From contig OY970383.1 of assembly GCA_963719415.1 (NCBI GenBank), positions 1 to 64,000 of the forward strand: a stretch of DNA of 64,000 bases, written 5' to 3'. How positions within the stretch are numbered: the stretch's first letter is position 1; every line of letters begins with the position of its first letter. This document shows, piece by piece, positions 44,890-53,547 of the stretch. The position numbers and the translations under genes are program-made. Source of the DNA: JAPLIS01 sp963719415. GTDB lineage: Bacteria > Babelota > Babeliae > Babelales > Vermiphilaceae. The notes beneath the pieces were generated by a model that was not told the origin of the DNA, searched no databases, and saw only the letters and a program-made list of their open reading frames with translations.

Positions 44890-45531
44890 TTAATTTTTTT
44901 GTCGCATTAAAAAGACAGCAGCCATGATGCAGGCAATACCGACCAAGGGTGTCTCATGTATATGGCTATCCATCTCTTTCCAGCATTCTTTTTTTTCAAA
45001 TTCTCTGGCGAGACTGTTAGCTTGTCTTATTTCTTCTTTCAACGCTTTTTCTTGATCAGTTATTATTGTATTCATACACTTTATTTCTTCTTTTCTTTTT
45101 TTACTCTGTTTTGTCTCTTGTTCTATTTTTTTCTCCATTTCTTCTTTCATTTTTTCTTTTTTTTCTTTATTTGTTTCTTGTTCTATTTGCAATCTGATTG
45201 CTATCTCTTTTTTTCTATTTCTCGCTATTTCTTGAAGATCAATAGCTTTTTTGTGATTAGTAACCTCTTTAGAGTAATGAAGACTATTTTCCCTTTTAGT
45301 TATTTCGTTATCTATTGATAATGCTTGGTATCCGCCGTTTGTTATTACCGTGTAATGTTTAAAGAGGGCGATGGAGCCAATAAAGCATAAAGTATAGCCA
45401 GCAAGGGCACGCATGGTGGCAAAAGAGTTGAAAAGAGAATCTGCTGTATTATTGTTTTGGCCTGCTCGTGCTGATTGACAGAGTAAAAATAAGAGAGCGA
45501 GAAAGACTTTTTTTTTATTGGCTTTTTTCAT
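44890..45531 (-). CDS. Exported or membrane coiled-coil hypothetical protein
   Basis: 213 residues from the ATG at 45531, chosen for the GGAGATTTT Shine-Dalgarno and the signal peptide that follows (KKVFLALLFLLCQSARAG); a start at 45597 adds 22 hydrophilic residues. One membrane span (ALAGYTLCFIGSIALF), then about 110 residues of Glu/Lys-rich coiled coil (KEKKEKMKEEMEKKIEQETK), then a final hydrophobic span (GIACIMAAVFLM). Both ends would be in the membrane with the coiled coil between. Function unknown. Confidence 0.65.
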   Translation of the reverse strand: MKKANKKKVFLALLFLLCQSARAGQNNNTADSLFNSFATMRALAGYTLCFIGSIALFKHYTVITNGGYQALSIDNEITKRENSLHYSKEVTNHKKAIDLQEIARNRKKEIAIRLQIEQETNKEKKEKMKEEMEKKIEQETKQSKKRKEEIKCMNTIITDQEKALKEEIRQANSLAREFEKKECWKEMDSHIHETPLVGIACIMAAVFLMRQKN

Positions 45532-45661
45532 AAAATCTCCTTTTTTGAGAGTAAATTCAGGGCAATAAAATATGCATGGTTGATCTGAATTTAGCATATA
45601 CCGAAGTTGGGATATATAAAATTGTATGTTGAAAAAGAAAAAATAGTGAAATTTTTAACCA

Positions 45662-45690
45662 TTGACTTGCATGGTTTCTATTTGTAATAA
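45662..45690 (+). promoter_or_regulatory. Candidate sigma70 promoter upstream of the exported ParB-like gene
   Basis: TTGACT, 17 bp, TAATAA, followed by more TATA-rich sequence. Transcription would start near 45698, leaving a leader of about 135 nt. Confidence 0.4.
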
Positions 45691-45834
45691 TATATACTAT
45701 AGGCATAGTAAGATAGCTACATATAAAAAATAATAGTTTGATATTTTTTTTGACTTTTCGAGCAATTTTGCGGTTTTTGTACGGTTGAGTTTAGATTTTA
45801 GTCGAGTTTAAATTTTATTTAAATTTTGTAGAGG

Positions 45835-46593
45835 ATGAGCATGAGGTATAAAAAAATAGGTCTCGGAGTATTAGCAGTTACCTTTTTGGGAAGTATGGGT
45901 CTGATTTATCAATTACATGCAGGACAACAGCAAAAAATGCAGCAACAAAGTCTTGAAGATGTTATTAAGTCTAGATTTGAAAGCGCTGAAAAACATGAAG
46001 ATCTTACGAGCGCTTTGCTATTGTTAGATCTTATGGTTAAAGATGCGGTTCTTAAGGGAACTGAAGCTCCTAATTATAATTTGTGCAAACTGCCGATGAT
46101 GTGTCGTGATAATAAAGGAATTAGCCGTATAGATATGCCACAGCTTGGGGGCATTCCCGTTCCAGGCTCACGTGCTGATCAATTGAAAAAAGATAGAAAT
46201 GGAGAGGTTGATGCTAAAGAAGATTTTGCGAAATATTTAATTAATGATCTTGGTTATAGTGTTGTTGAAGAAAAGGTCCCGGTCGCAACACTGAAAGCAA
46301 CGCAGAATGAACTTGTTGGTCCAAAGGTTGCTAGTATGTGGGTTGCTATACAAGATCCGAATAGTGATGCTGCGCGTGAGATTAACGATGGTTATATTTT
46401 TATATCGAAAGATAATTATATTCTTGATGGGCATCATCGATGGGCAGCAGTGCTTGGAGATGCTATGAGAAAAGGACAATTAAAAGATACGAATATGAAT
46501 GTTAAGCGTATTAATGTTTCTATTCAAGATCTTGTGCCTATTGCAATGAAATGGGCGGCGGATTTTGGTATTCAAGTTAAAAAAGGGGTTTAG
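45835..46593 (+). CDS. Exported protein with a ParB/sulfiredoxin-like DGHHR motif
   Basis: 252 residues. The N-terminus is a signal or anchor segment (IGLGVLAVTFLGSMGLIYQL), followed by a Gln-rich linker. In the C-terminal half GYIFISKDNYILDGHHRWAA (Asp198-Gly-His-His-Arg202) matches the nucleotide-binding motif of the ParB/sulfiredoxin-like fold, preceded by PVATLKATQNELVGPKV as in that fold. ParB and sulfiredoxin relatives bind CTP or ATP and normally act in the cytoplasm. A secreted form is unusual. An alternative is a family of secreted ParB-like nucleases known in other bacteria. First of a run of exported genes. Confidence 0.68.
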   Translation: MSMRYKKIGLGVLAVTFLGSMGLIYQLHAGQQQKMQQQSLEDVIKSRFESAEKHEDLTSALLLLDLMVKDAVLKGTEAPNYNLCKLPMMCRDNKGISRIDMPQLGGIPVPGSRADQLKKDRNGEVDAKEDFAKYLINDLGYSVVEEKVPVATLKATQNELVGPKVASMWVAIQDPNSDAAREINDGYIFISKDNYILDGHHRWAAVLGDAMRKGQLKDTNMNVKRINVSIQDLVPIAMKWAADFGIQVKKGV

Positions 46594-46756
46594 TAAAAAA
46601 AGAGATTTAGTAATGGAGCATATTAAATAGTTGCTAAATATATATAAACTTATCGAGCAGAAGGGGTAAAGCGCCTTGTGTTATGCAAACAAATAGTATA
46701 GACGCGAATAGTATACGCCGGTCTGCTTATAAAAAACGGGTAAAAAAGGATTTGTT

Positions 46757-47194
46757 ATGAAAAAAAAAATAGTTAATAAATTATGGAATAACGGGGTAAT
46801 ACTTATATTGTTTGCTTGTTGCTTTAATAGTTATGTATATGCAGATACGGAAATGCAGAATGGTCTTCTTTCATATCCTGTTAGAATCAGTTTTGGTCGT
46901 GCGGGGGGAACCTCGGTAAAGCCGCGATATTTAGCCCCAGGAGAAAAACAAACATATAAGCACGGGTATTCATTAGACAGGGTATCGGCAGAATATTCGA
47001 CGGACCCTAATGCATTTACGCAAGATGCTAAAGGGAAAAAACATTTTAATAAAGATGTTGAATGGAAGCTTGTAGCAACCCTTAAAAAGGGGTTTCCTTG
47101 GTGGACAGCAAAACAGACTATTAGTGTTTTTCCTGTTTTAAACACAGAAACAGGGGACGTAATGCCACAACTATCGGTTACTGGTGGTACTTAG
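46757..47194 (+). CDS. Small secreted hypothetical protein
   Basis: 145 residues. Signal peptide (NGVILILFACCFNSYVYA, then DTEMQ). The mature protein is predicted to be mostly beta (YPVRISFGRAGGTSVKPRY, VEWKLVATLKKGF, WWTAKQTISVFPVLN). No family recognised. It precedes two larger exported genes on the same strand, and the three may be functionally linked. The following 190-bp spacer contains degenerate GTGAGATAT-like words but no clear signal. Confidence 0.65.
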   Translation: MKKKIVNKLWNNGVILILFACCFNSYVYADTEMQNGLLSYPVRISFGRAGGTSVKPRYLAPGEKQTYKHGYSLDRVSAEYSTDPNAFTQDAKGKKHFNKDVEWKLVATLKKGFPWWTAKQTISVFPVLNTETGDVMPQLSVTGGT

Positions 47195-47384
47195 AGTGAA
47201 ATTTAGTTTGAAATAGGGATAAGGTGAGATATTGGTAATGTGAAACGTGGGTAATAATATGAAATGTGAGATATTAGTAGTGTGAGATATCGAGTAAATA
47301 GAGACTTTTTAATAAAAATACGAATTTAAGGTTAGCAATAAACACAAAATAGTTGGTAATAATTTGGCAATAACGGAGTAGGAT

Positions 47385-48782
47385 ATGTTAACAAAAGAAA
47401 AAAATAGACAAAATAGAGGAATATATAGTTTTATATTGTTGAGCATTCTTTTCTCTTTTATTGCAGAAGGTGGCCAGATCCGATTGAGTGGTATTGGTAA
47501 TTATTTTGAATTATTACGTACTGCTGCTACTGAGCGTCCTTCTATTCGTATTGTAAAAATAGGTAATAAAATTGCTAATGTTTTTATTAATCCACAATCA
47601 TACCGTGGCCAGTTGCAAGTGGTTGACATACCGCTTCCTGTTGAAATAGAGGTACGGTTTGACACGTATAATGGTGGGCAACCATTTGTTATAGTTCTTG
47701 AAAAATTAGAAAAAGGGCAAGGAGAATTAGCGTGTCAGGGTGTTTCTATGGCCACCGTGAAGGCAAGTATTAAAGGCAGAGCGGGAAGTTCCCAAAGAAT
47801 ATGTGTACCTATGTCTTCAAGTCCTCTTTTATCTCGGGGAAGCCATGGGTTGCCCTCTGGGTCACCTATTTATTCAGGAGATTTTAATACAATTGCTTTC
47901 TTTATTGGACCGTTAGGGGTTAATGACGTGTATGATCCTGATGATGTTAAGTCATTACCGTTTAGATTTGGGTTAATGAGCTGGACATCATTGATGCCTC
48001 CTTGGAATAATGCAAAAATAAGTTCTACTTTTGATAGTCGGAATGTTTCGTTTGCCAAGCCATTAGAGGTGCTGCAAGGTTTTGCTGCATTGGGTGGTGG
48101 CCTTATTCCTCGTCCTTATCATGCATCAATAGCTCATATTTTTAACGATACAGACAATATAATTCTTCTTTCTCGTGAATCAAAAAATAAAGAGTTAGCG
48201 CCTTTCAATCATTCTCAGGCTATACCACCGCATACCGTTATGCCCTATGTTCTTTTGTGGATACCGAGAGTTAAGAATAGAGATGAATTATCATTTCCTG
48301 GCCATGCTGGTATTCGTATAGCTGCGCTAAAAAAAGGTCAAACAGCTCGTGATCCAGATACCATAAGCCATTCAGAAATTCGTGAGTTTGGCCCGAGTAG
48401 TGCCATTGAAATACCAGGAGGGTTAAAAGAGCTTGAGGCATTGATTGCTCAGTCAACATTGCCGATGTCAGATGACGCGGCTGATATTCTAGGTGTCTCG
48501 TTTTGGAATAAAGAGATTAAATCAGCATATGCTGATTTTGATGCTGCTAATTACTATTATATTATTGCTACTGATCAAGAAGATAAAGCAACGTATATGC
48601 AAAAATGTTCGATAACTGATAATAGGTGTAGTGAAGTGAGCAAGATAGCTGATCCCGCAGCGTACGATATGCATGGAAATCCGATCTATTATAACTTGGT
48701 AATAAAAAGTAATGATACATCATCTTTTGATGTAAGTATGTATCAGACGGCTATTAGGTCTCCCAAAGAGAGAGCAAAGTAA
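47385..48782 (+). CDS. Large secreted hypothetical protein, likely beta-rich
   Basis: 465 residues. Signal peptide near 15-32 (YSFILLSILFSFIAEGGQ). The mature part has many short beta-like segments and Gly/Pro turns (RIVKIGNKIANVFINPQSYR, LPVEIEVRFDTYNGGQPFVI), no repeats, and two Cys near the end (KCSITDNRCSEVSK) that could form a disulphide. No family recognised. It is 45 bp before the next exported gene, so they are probably one operon. Confidence 0.65.
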   Translation: MLTKEKNRQNRGIYSFILLSILFSFIAEGGQIRLSGIGNYFELLRTAATERPSIRIVKIGNKIANVFINPQSYRGQLQVVDIPLPVEIEVRFDTYNGGQPFVIVLEKLEKGQGELACQGVSMATVKASIKGRAGSSQRICVPMSSSPLLSRGSHGLPSGSPIYSGDFNTIAFFIGPLGVNDVYDPDDVKSLPFRFGLMSWTSLMPPWNNAKISSTFDSRNVSFAKPLEVLQGFAALGGGLIPRPYHASIAHIFNDTDNIILLSRESKNKELAPFNHSQAIPPHTVMPYVLLWIPRVKNRDELSFPGHAGIRIAALKKGQTARDPDTISHSEIREFGPSSAIEIPGGLKELEALIAQSTLPMSDDAADILGVSFWNKEIKSAYADFDAANYYYIIATDQEDKATYMQKCSITDNRCSEVSKIADPAAYDMHGNPIYYNLVIKSNDTSSFDVSMYQTAIRSPKERAK

Positions 48783-48827
48783 AAAGAGATAATAAAAAAA
48801 GTAGTATAGCGTAAATAGGAGAGAGTC

Positions 48828-50711
48828 ATGTATCTGTTCAAAAAAAAAGCAGTGGTGTTGAATCTATTATTGGCAGGTGCGTCGATTTTTTCTGGTGCAG
48901 ATCTTGGTAAGGTGCCAGCACGTATTTCTTATGTGAGTGGTGCGGTAAATCATGGTTATTCACTGGTGCAAACAACTATCTATAGAGATGTTTCTACATC
49001 AGGAGCCATAGTAGAAGAGAGTCTTGAAATAGACCTGGATAATCTTGAAGAACTCAAGTCGCAACCAGGTGCGCCTAAGATTATTAGGGCGCAGTTAGAT
49101 TTGATTGGTCCGAACAAGCAAAGTTCCAAGGTACTTGATGTAAAATTAGAAACTCCAATGCCACCGACATCGATTGAATCTTATGGTGCAGCCCAGGTAG
49201 GGCATAAGATTGGTGATATGGTTGGTGCTGTCGGTGGGCCAAAATATGGTAAGGCAGGAGTTCTTATATCAGGACTTTCTGATCTTGCTGACTTAGGGTT
49301 GATTGTTGCTGAAAATGAGTTAAATAAGTTATATGAGAATCAAAATTTTAAAATTGTTGTTTTAGAGATTATTCCTACACGTTATTATCGTATTAATATG
49401 AATACGCAAGCTATTGAGCCGACAGCTGAGTTTGATAATGAGATTGAACCCTATAATAATCAGATGACGACGTATTTAGAGGCTTTTGAGCAATATCGAA
49501 AAGTAGAACATGTCTATACGCAATGGCATAAAAAATTAACGGCTTTTGATCCTGCAGGCAAAAAACAAAGTGAATGGGAGAAGTTGCGAGCGTATAATAG
49601 AGACGAAGTTATGCCTAAATTGCTTGAAAAAAACAAAGAAGAGAATGCATTTGCAAAATTGTATTCTCCGTATCGAATTGCAATTATGGCAAGTGCAGCT
49701 GAACCAGGTAAATCTTGTGGGTCATATGGAAAGGGCCCATGGGAATTCTTTATTATATATTATTTGGGAGCGAGACAGACTAATCAGATAGGGGTGCGTT
49801 ATTGTGTTCCTAATAATAAAAAATCTCAAGAACTTGGGGTAGAAATAATAGGAAATACCATACAGCAGGTTAATGTGGCTAATAAGCAACAAAAGTTTTT
49901 ACCGGGTGGTATTAGAATGTATGTAAAAAATAATGCAAGCTTTGCTCAGTCTACGGGATTACAAGAAGGTAATTATGGAGCTCAAAAAACCGAAGTATTT
50001 AATTTCTTCTCTGAAATGGTTACTAATCCTATGGCTGGTAAAGGAATAGGCAGCTTCTTAGTTAACTTTGATGTTGCTGATATTAAAAATAGAGCAAAAC
50101 AAAAAGGTAAAAAATTATTGGATAGTAAGATTGGTAAAGTGCTTGAATCTATGGATAAAACGATTCAGACGGCTAAAGATGTTCAGTCTGCAGGGCTTGA
50201 TTTGGGTGCGCTTGGAGCTAGTCCAGATAATGTTGCACCAGACGCTGGAGTAGAAGGTAGTGGAGAAACTAGTGCTGAAACTGGTGCTGAAACTAGTGCT
50301 GAAACTGGACAAGAAGGCGAAGAAAGCGTTGACGCACCTACACCTACACGTAGACCAGGTGGTTATAGTGGGCAACAGGGAGGCTATGGTGGACGAGGTG
50401 GCTATACTGGTGGACGAGATGGCAGTGGCTATGGTGGGCAGCAAAGATTTCAGGCAGGAGTAACTCCTGGACAGGTGCTGGGAGCAACGGTGATTGGTTT
50501 AGCCGGAGACTTACTCGCTGAGCAAATTGGAGGTTCAGACCGAACACAAAGAGCTCTTAAGGGTGTTGTCAGAACAGGACAGGCAGCCGCTCTGTTGCCA
50601 CGCGAGCAGTCAAGGCCACGGCGGCGAGAGAAAGCTGAAGCACCGAAAGTCAGACGTCGTGAAACAGAAACGTTATCGCCAGCAGATGAAGAAATGCCCG
50701 ATTTGACATAG
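48828..50711 (+). CDS. Large secreted hypothetical protein with Gly/Tyr-rich and Arg-rich tail
   Basis: 627 residues. Signal peptide (VVLNLLLAGASIFSGADL). Early residues (VPARISYVSGAVNHGYSLVQ) loosely recall the start of the 46757-47194 product, so the genes may share an ancestor. A Gly/Ala segment (HKIGDMVGAVGGPKYGKAG) and a long helical middle follow. The last 150 residues have a short Glu-Thr-(S/G)-Ala repeat (ETSAETGAETSAETG), a Gly/Tyr-rich stretch (GYSGQQGGYGGRGGYTGG), a hydrophobic Gly-zipper-like segment (GVTPGQVLGATVIGLAGDLL) and a basic end. Function unknown. Confidence 0.65.
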   Translation: MYLFKKKAVVLNLLLAGASIFSGADLGKVPARISYVSGAVNHGYSLVQTTIYRDVSTSGAIVEESLEIDLDNLEELKSQPGAPKIIRAQLDLIGPNKQSSKVLDVKLETPMPPTSIESYGAAQVGHKIGDMVGAVGGPKYGKAGVLISGLSDLADLGLIVAENELNKLYENQNFKIVVLEIIPTRYYRINMNTQAIEPTAEFDNEIEPYNNQMTTYLEAFEQYRKVEHVYTQWHKKLTAFDPAGKKQSEWEKLRAYNRDEVMPKLLEKNKEENAFAKLYSPYRIAIMASAAEPGKSCGSYGKGPWEFFIIYYLGARQTNQIGVRYCVPNNKKSQELGVEIIGNTIQQVNVANKQQKFLPGGIRMYVKNNASFAQSTGLQEGNYGAQKTEVFNFFSEMVTNPMAGKGIGSFLVNFDVADIKNRAKQKGKKLLDSKIGKVLESMDKTIQTAKDVQSAGLDLGALGASPDNVAPDAGVEGSGETSAETGAETSAETGQEGEESVDAPTPTRRPGGYSGQQGGYGGRGGYTGGRDGSGYGGQQRFQAGVTPGQVLGATVIGLAGDLLAEQIGGSDRTQRALKGVVRTGQAAALLPREQSRPRRREKAEAPKVRRRETETLSPADEEMPDLT

Positions 50712-50781
50712 GCGTAAGCAAGATAGAATGGTGAGATAGTCGATAGAGTAAAGTTAGAGTAAAAGTAGAGTAAGTATATAA

Positions 50782-50826
50782 AAAGAGAGCAGTAGATTTT
50801 TAATGCGCCACAGCTCTCTTTAGTAT
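50782..50826 (+). terminator. Possible terminator after the exported gene run
   Basis: AAAGAGAGC (50782-50790) pairs with GCTCTCTTT (50813-50821) around a 22-base loop. The T tract is short. Confidence 0.4.
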
Positions 50827-50930
50827 TTAATATCTGCGGTATAGGCGCATAATTTTATAATTATTTTTTATAAGATTATAGATTGTTATACGAGTTTTCA
50901 GGTGATTGTTTTAGGTGATTGGACTGAAAA

Positions 50931-50956
50931 GCTATACCCCCGGAGGGGGGTATAGC
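50931..50956. terminator. GC-rich hairpin between convergent genes
   Basis: A perfect 11-bp stem GCTATACCCCC/GGGGGTATAGC with loop GGAG. It lies 59 bp before the end of the minus-strand FtsH-like gene and resembles the 8770-8797 stem in form. It could terminate transcription in either direction, although no T run is present. With the preceding hairpin it is the only structure in 50712-51014. Confidence 0.45.
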
Positions 50957-51014
50957 ATAGTTTCTAGAGTTATCGCTTTTTTATTTTAGACTCGATTATT
51001 TAGAGAAGCTGGTA

Positions 51015-53450
51015 TTATTTAACGATAGCCAGTACTTCTTCTTGGTTAAGTATTTTGTTTGTTTCTAGAGCAGAGACAAGTCTATCTAACTTATCGCGAT
51101 GAGCACCAAGAAGTGTACGAATTTCTTTTTTCCATCCTTCGATAAGAGCTAACGCACTCGCATACCGTGCAGCATATTCAGGTTTAGGCATGTTTTGTAT
51201 GTTAACGCCGCTACAGGTGAGCTGCATAGCGATAGCAACAGCTTTTTGTATGTCGTCAGGATGGCAGCTAAAGCTTGCAGATCCTAATATAAATTCTTCT
51301 GCAACCACGCCAGCAAGATAGAGTTTAGCTTGATGAATGAGCTCTTTTTGTGATTTGCAACCGATAGAGTCACCATTGATATACGTGTATATATTTCCCC
51401 AGACAAGACGTTCTTTTTCTTTATTTACGCTATCATTATCTTGTTTGATGCCAATATCGACTTTTGCCATAGGTTTTAACTCTATTTCACGTAAATAAGG
51501 CAATATAGTTACGATTCCGAGATTAAGAAGCGAATCTGACATTGTAGCAAAGAGAGCTTTGCCGGCAAAGTGTATAGCAAGAAGTTTCAGTTCTTCTGCC
51601 GGAATACTCATGTTAGGATTATCGACTGCAATTCGATAAAATGAGCTATAGAGCGCTTGATTAAGATGTTTATTCGTAAATATTTCGTTTTTGACACGAG
51701 CTTCCATAAATGCATTGGTTACCAATTGATTTAAATCTTCAAAGTTAGCACCAGCTGTGTTTCGAGCTATGGTATCAATAGCATCCTGTTGGTGTTCGCA
51801 TTGTACCATCAGTTTATCCATTTTACGTCTAATGGTCTCTTTTCTGAGTTCATAAGAAGGTAATTCAAAAGGTATAATAGTTCCAAATCTTCCCGGTTTT
51901 CTAAGTGCTGGATCAAGAACTTCAGGTTGGTTTGTTGCACCAATAACAATGACCTGTTTTTTAGGATCTTTGTTTTTTGAATTAATGCCATCCATTTCAG
52001 AAAGGAGAGCGCTCAGACGACTATTATTCATACCACTTTGTGCGGCAATGAGATGAATTTCATCAATAAAGATGATACATGGAGCTGATGCACGAGCGGC
52101 AGCAAATATTCTTGATATACCCCAATGATCGATAGTATCAGCAGCAATAATGTGTAGTTTAGTATCCGGAGATATCTCTTTTATCAAAGAAGCGAGAACA
52201 GCTCCAAAAAGAGTTTTTCCTGTTCTTGGTGGCCCAATAAGAAGAATACCTGTCTGTATCTGCATGTTCATTAAGCAGTATTGTTCAGGATTTTTTAGAT
52301 ATGCTATAAGCATCTGTAATTCTTGTTGTGCTGTTGGATTAAGCCCTATGATATCTTCAAGATTTACTTTTGGCCCTTCGTTTTCTTCAGCAGCATATTG
52401 GGCATGTATGCCCCCTTGCCATTTTTTATGCAATGATTTTTTAAATTTAGAAAACATATCTTTGAGGTCATAGTATTTATATTTGATAGGCTCTTTCATG
52501 TTGTCAAATAAGCTTCGAACTAATTCGTTAACCAGTGCGGTGCTTCCCGTTGCGAGCAATAGTCCGGCACCAAGCTTAAGCGTTTTTGTAGAAGTATCAT
52601 AACTAGCTTTTTCTGTAGGAATGTTTGTATTTATATGTGTTTTTGCTAACTCTGCAACTCCATATAGGCAAGCGGCTGATGCGATAGCCAGACCAGATAC
52701 GGGTAGTGCCCAAGAGCCAAGATCATTTTTTTCCCATATTCTCCCAAGGCGAGAATTCCACATTTTTCGATACTGCCTGTTAAAAAAACTAAGTCCGAAG
52801 TTGGTTACTTGATTATCGAATTGGTCGCGTAATGTGTTATTTTCAGCTTCTAGTTGTCTAATATGTTCTTCTATATCTAAAATAGGAGATTTTTTGAGTT
52901 TATTTTGTTCTTCTTCGAGTTCTTTCTGTATTTTTATGAATTCTTCTTGGATGGTTACCAGGTTGTTGTTTTGTGCTAGTGCGCGAGATATCGCCTTTAC
53001 CGTCCATTTGTTAGCATTAAGGAGTCCAATAGCAAAACTAATTGTTTTACCTATTATTATCTCTTGCGTATCGTTTTTTTCTAATTGATCTGCAAGAGAG
53101 AGAGAAAGAAGAGATTCAGTTTCTTTGATTAATGCTTTTATAGTATCAATAACATGCTGTGGCATCTGATCTTCTTTTTCTTTGCCTTGATTTAGATTTT
53201 GTATGACAACCAAAAGGTCTTTAAGGCTACGAACAGTCTGAGCGACGCGCTTTTTCGCCTCATCTAGAAGTCGTTGCCATTGAAAATTATCTTGGGTAGT
53301 TGTAGCTATTTGTTTGGTTGTCTGTTTGGCTGTTTTGTTATTAGTTGCAATTTGAGCCTGAGTATGGGATATACTGTAAGGGAAAAGTGTTAACGTTAGT
53401 ATGAAAAACAGCGATTTTGAGATTTTTGCGATCGAATGTGGAATTATCAT
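51015..53450 (-). CDS. FtsH-like membrane AAA ATPase with degenerate protease site
   Basis: 811 residues. Signal-like start (SLFFILTLTLFPYSISHTQA), a coiled-coil region (about 165-220), a membrane span near 245-270 (LPVSGLAIASAACLYGVAEL), then an AAA module: Walker A GPPRTGKT (406-413), Walker B CIIFIDEIHLIAA, and the second region of homology GATNQPEVLDPALRKPGRFG. This order matches FtsH. In FtsH the zinc site is HEAGH; here it is His627-Phe-Ala-Gly-Lys631, so the catalytic Glu and second His are lost. A later Asp-rich segment (HPDDIQKAVAIA) aligns with the third ligand region. Expected to be an ATPase without proteolysis. Divergent from the thioredoxin reductase gene. Confidence 0.85.
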   Translation of the reverse strand: MIIPHSIAKISKSLFFILTLTLFPYSISHTQAQIATNNKTAKQTTKQIATTTQDNFQWQRLLDEAKKRVAQTVRSLKDLLVVIQNLNQGKEKEDQMPQHVIDTIKALIKETESLLSLSLADQLEKNDTQEIIIGKTISFAIGLLNANKWTVKAISRALAQNNNLVTIQEEFIKIQKELEEEQNKLKKSPILDIEEHIRQLEAENNTLRDQFDNQVTNFGLSFFNRQYRKMWNSRLGRIWEKNDLGSWALPVSGLAIASAACLYGVAELAKTHINTNIPTEKASYDTSTKTLKLGAGLLLATGSTALVNELVRSLFDNMKEPIKYKYYDLKDMFSKFKKSLHKKWQGGIHAQYAAEENEGPKVNLEDIIGLNPTAQQELQMLIAYLKNPEQYCLMNMQIQTGILLIGPPRTGKTLFGAVLASLIKEISPDTKLHIIAADTIDHWGISRIFAAARASAPCIIFIDEIHLIAAQSGMNNSRLSALLSEMDGINSKNKDPKKQVIVIGATNQPEVLDPALRKPGRFGTIIPFELPSYELRKETIRRKMDKLMVQCEHQQDAIDTIARNTAGANFEDLNQLVTNAFMEARVKNEIFTNKHLNQALYSSFYRIAVDNPNMSIPAEELKLLAIHFAGKALFATMSDSLLNLGIVTILPYLREIELKPMAKVDIGIKQDNDSVNKEKERLVWGNIYTYINGDSIGCKSQKELIHQAKLYLAGVVAEEFILGSASFSCHPDDIQKAVAIAMQLTCSGVNIQNMPKPEYAARYASALALIEGWKKEIRTLLGAHRDKLDRLVSALETNKILNQEEVLAIVK

Positions 53451-53547
53451 TGTTTAGCTCCTTTTGTTCGTAATAATAGAGATATATGTTATTGTAACTA
53501 ATGATAATTTATTTTTTTTAATTTGTCTAATGGGTACAGGGGTAATA

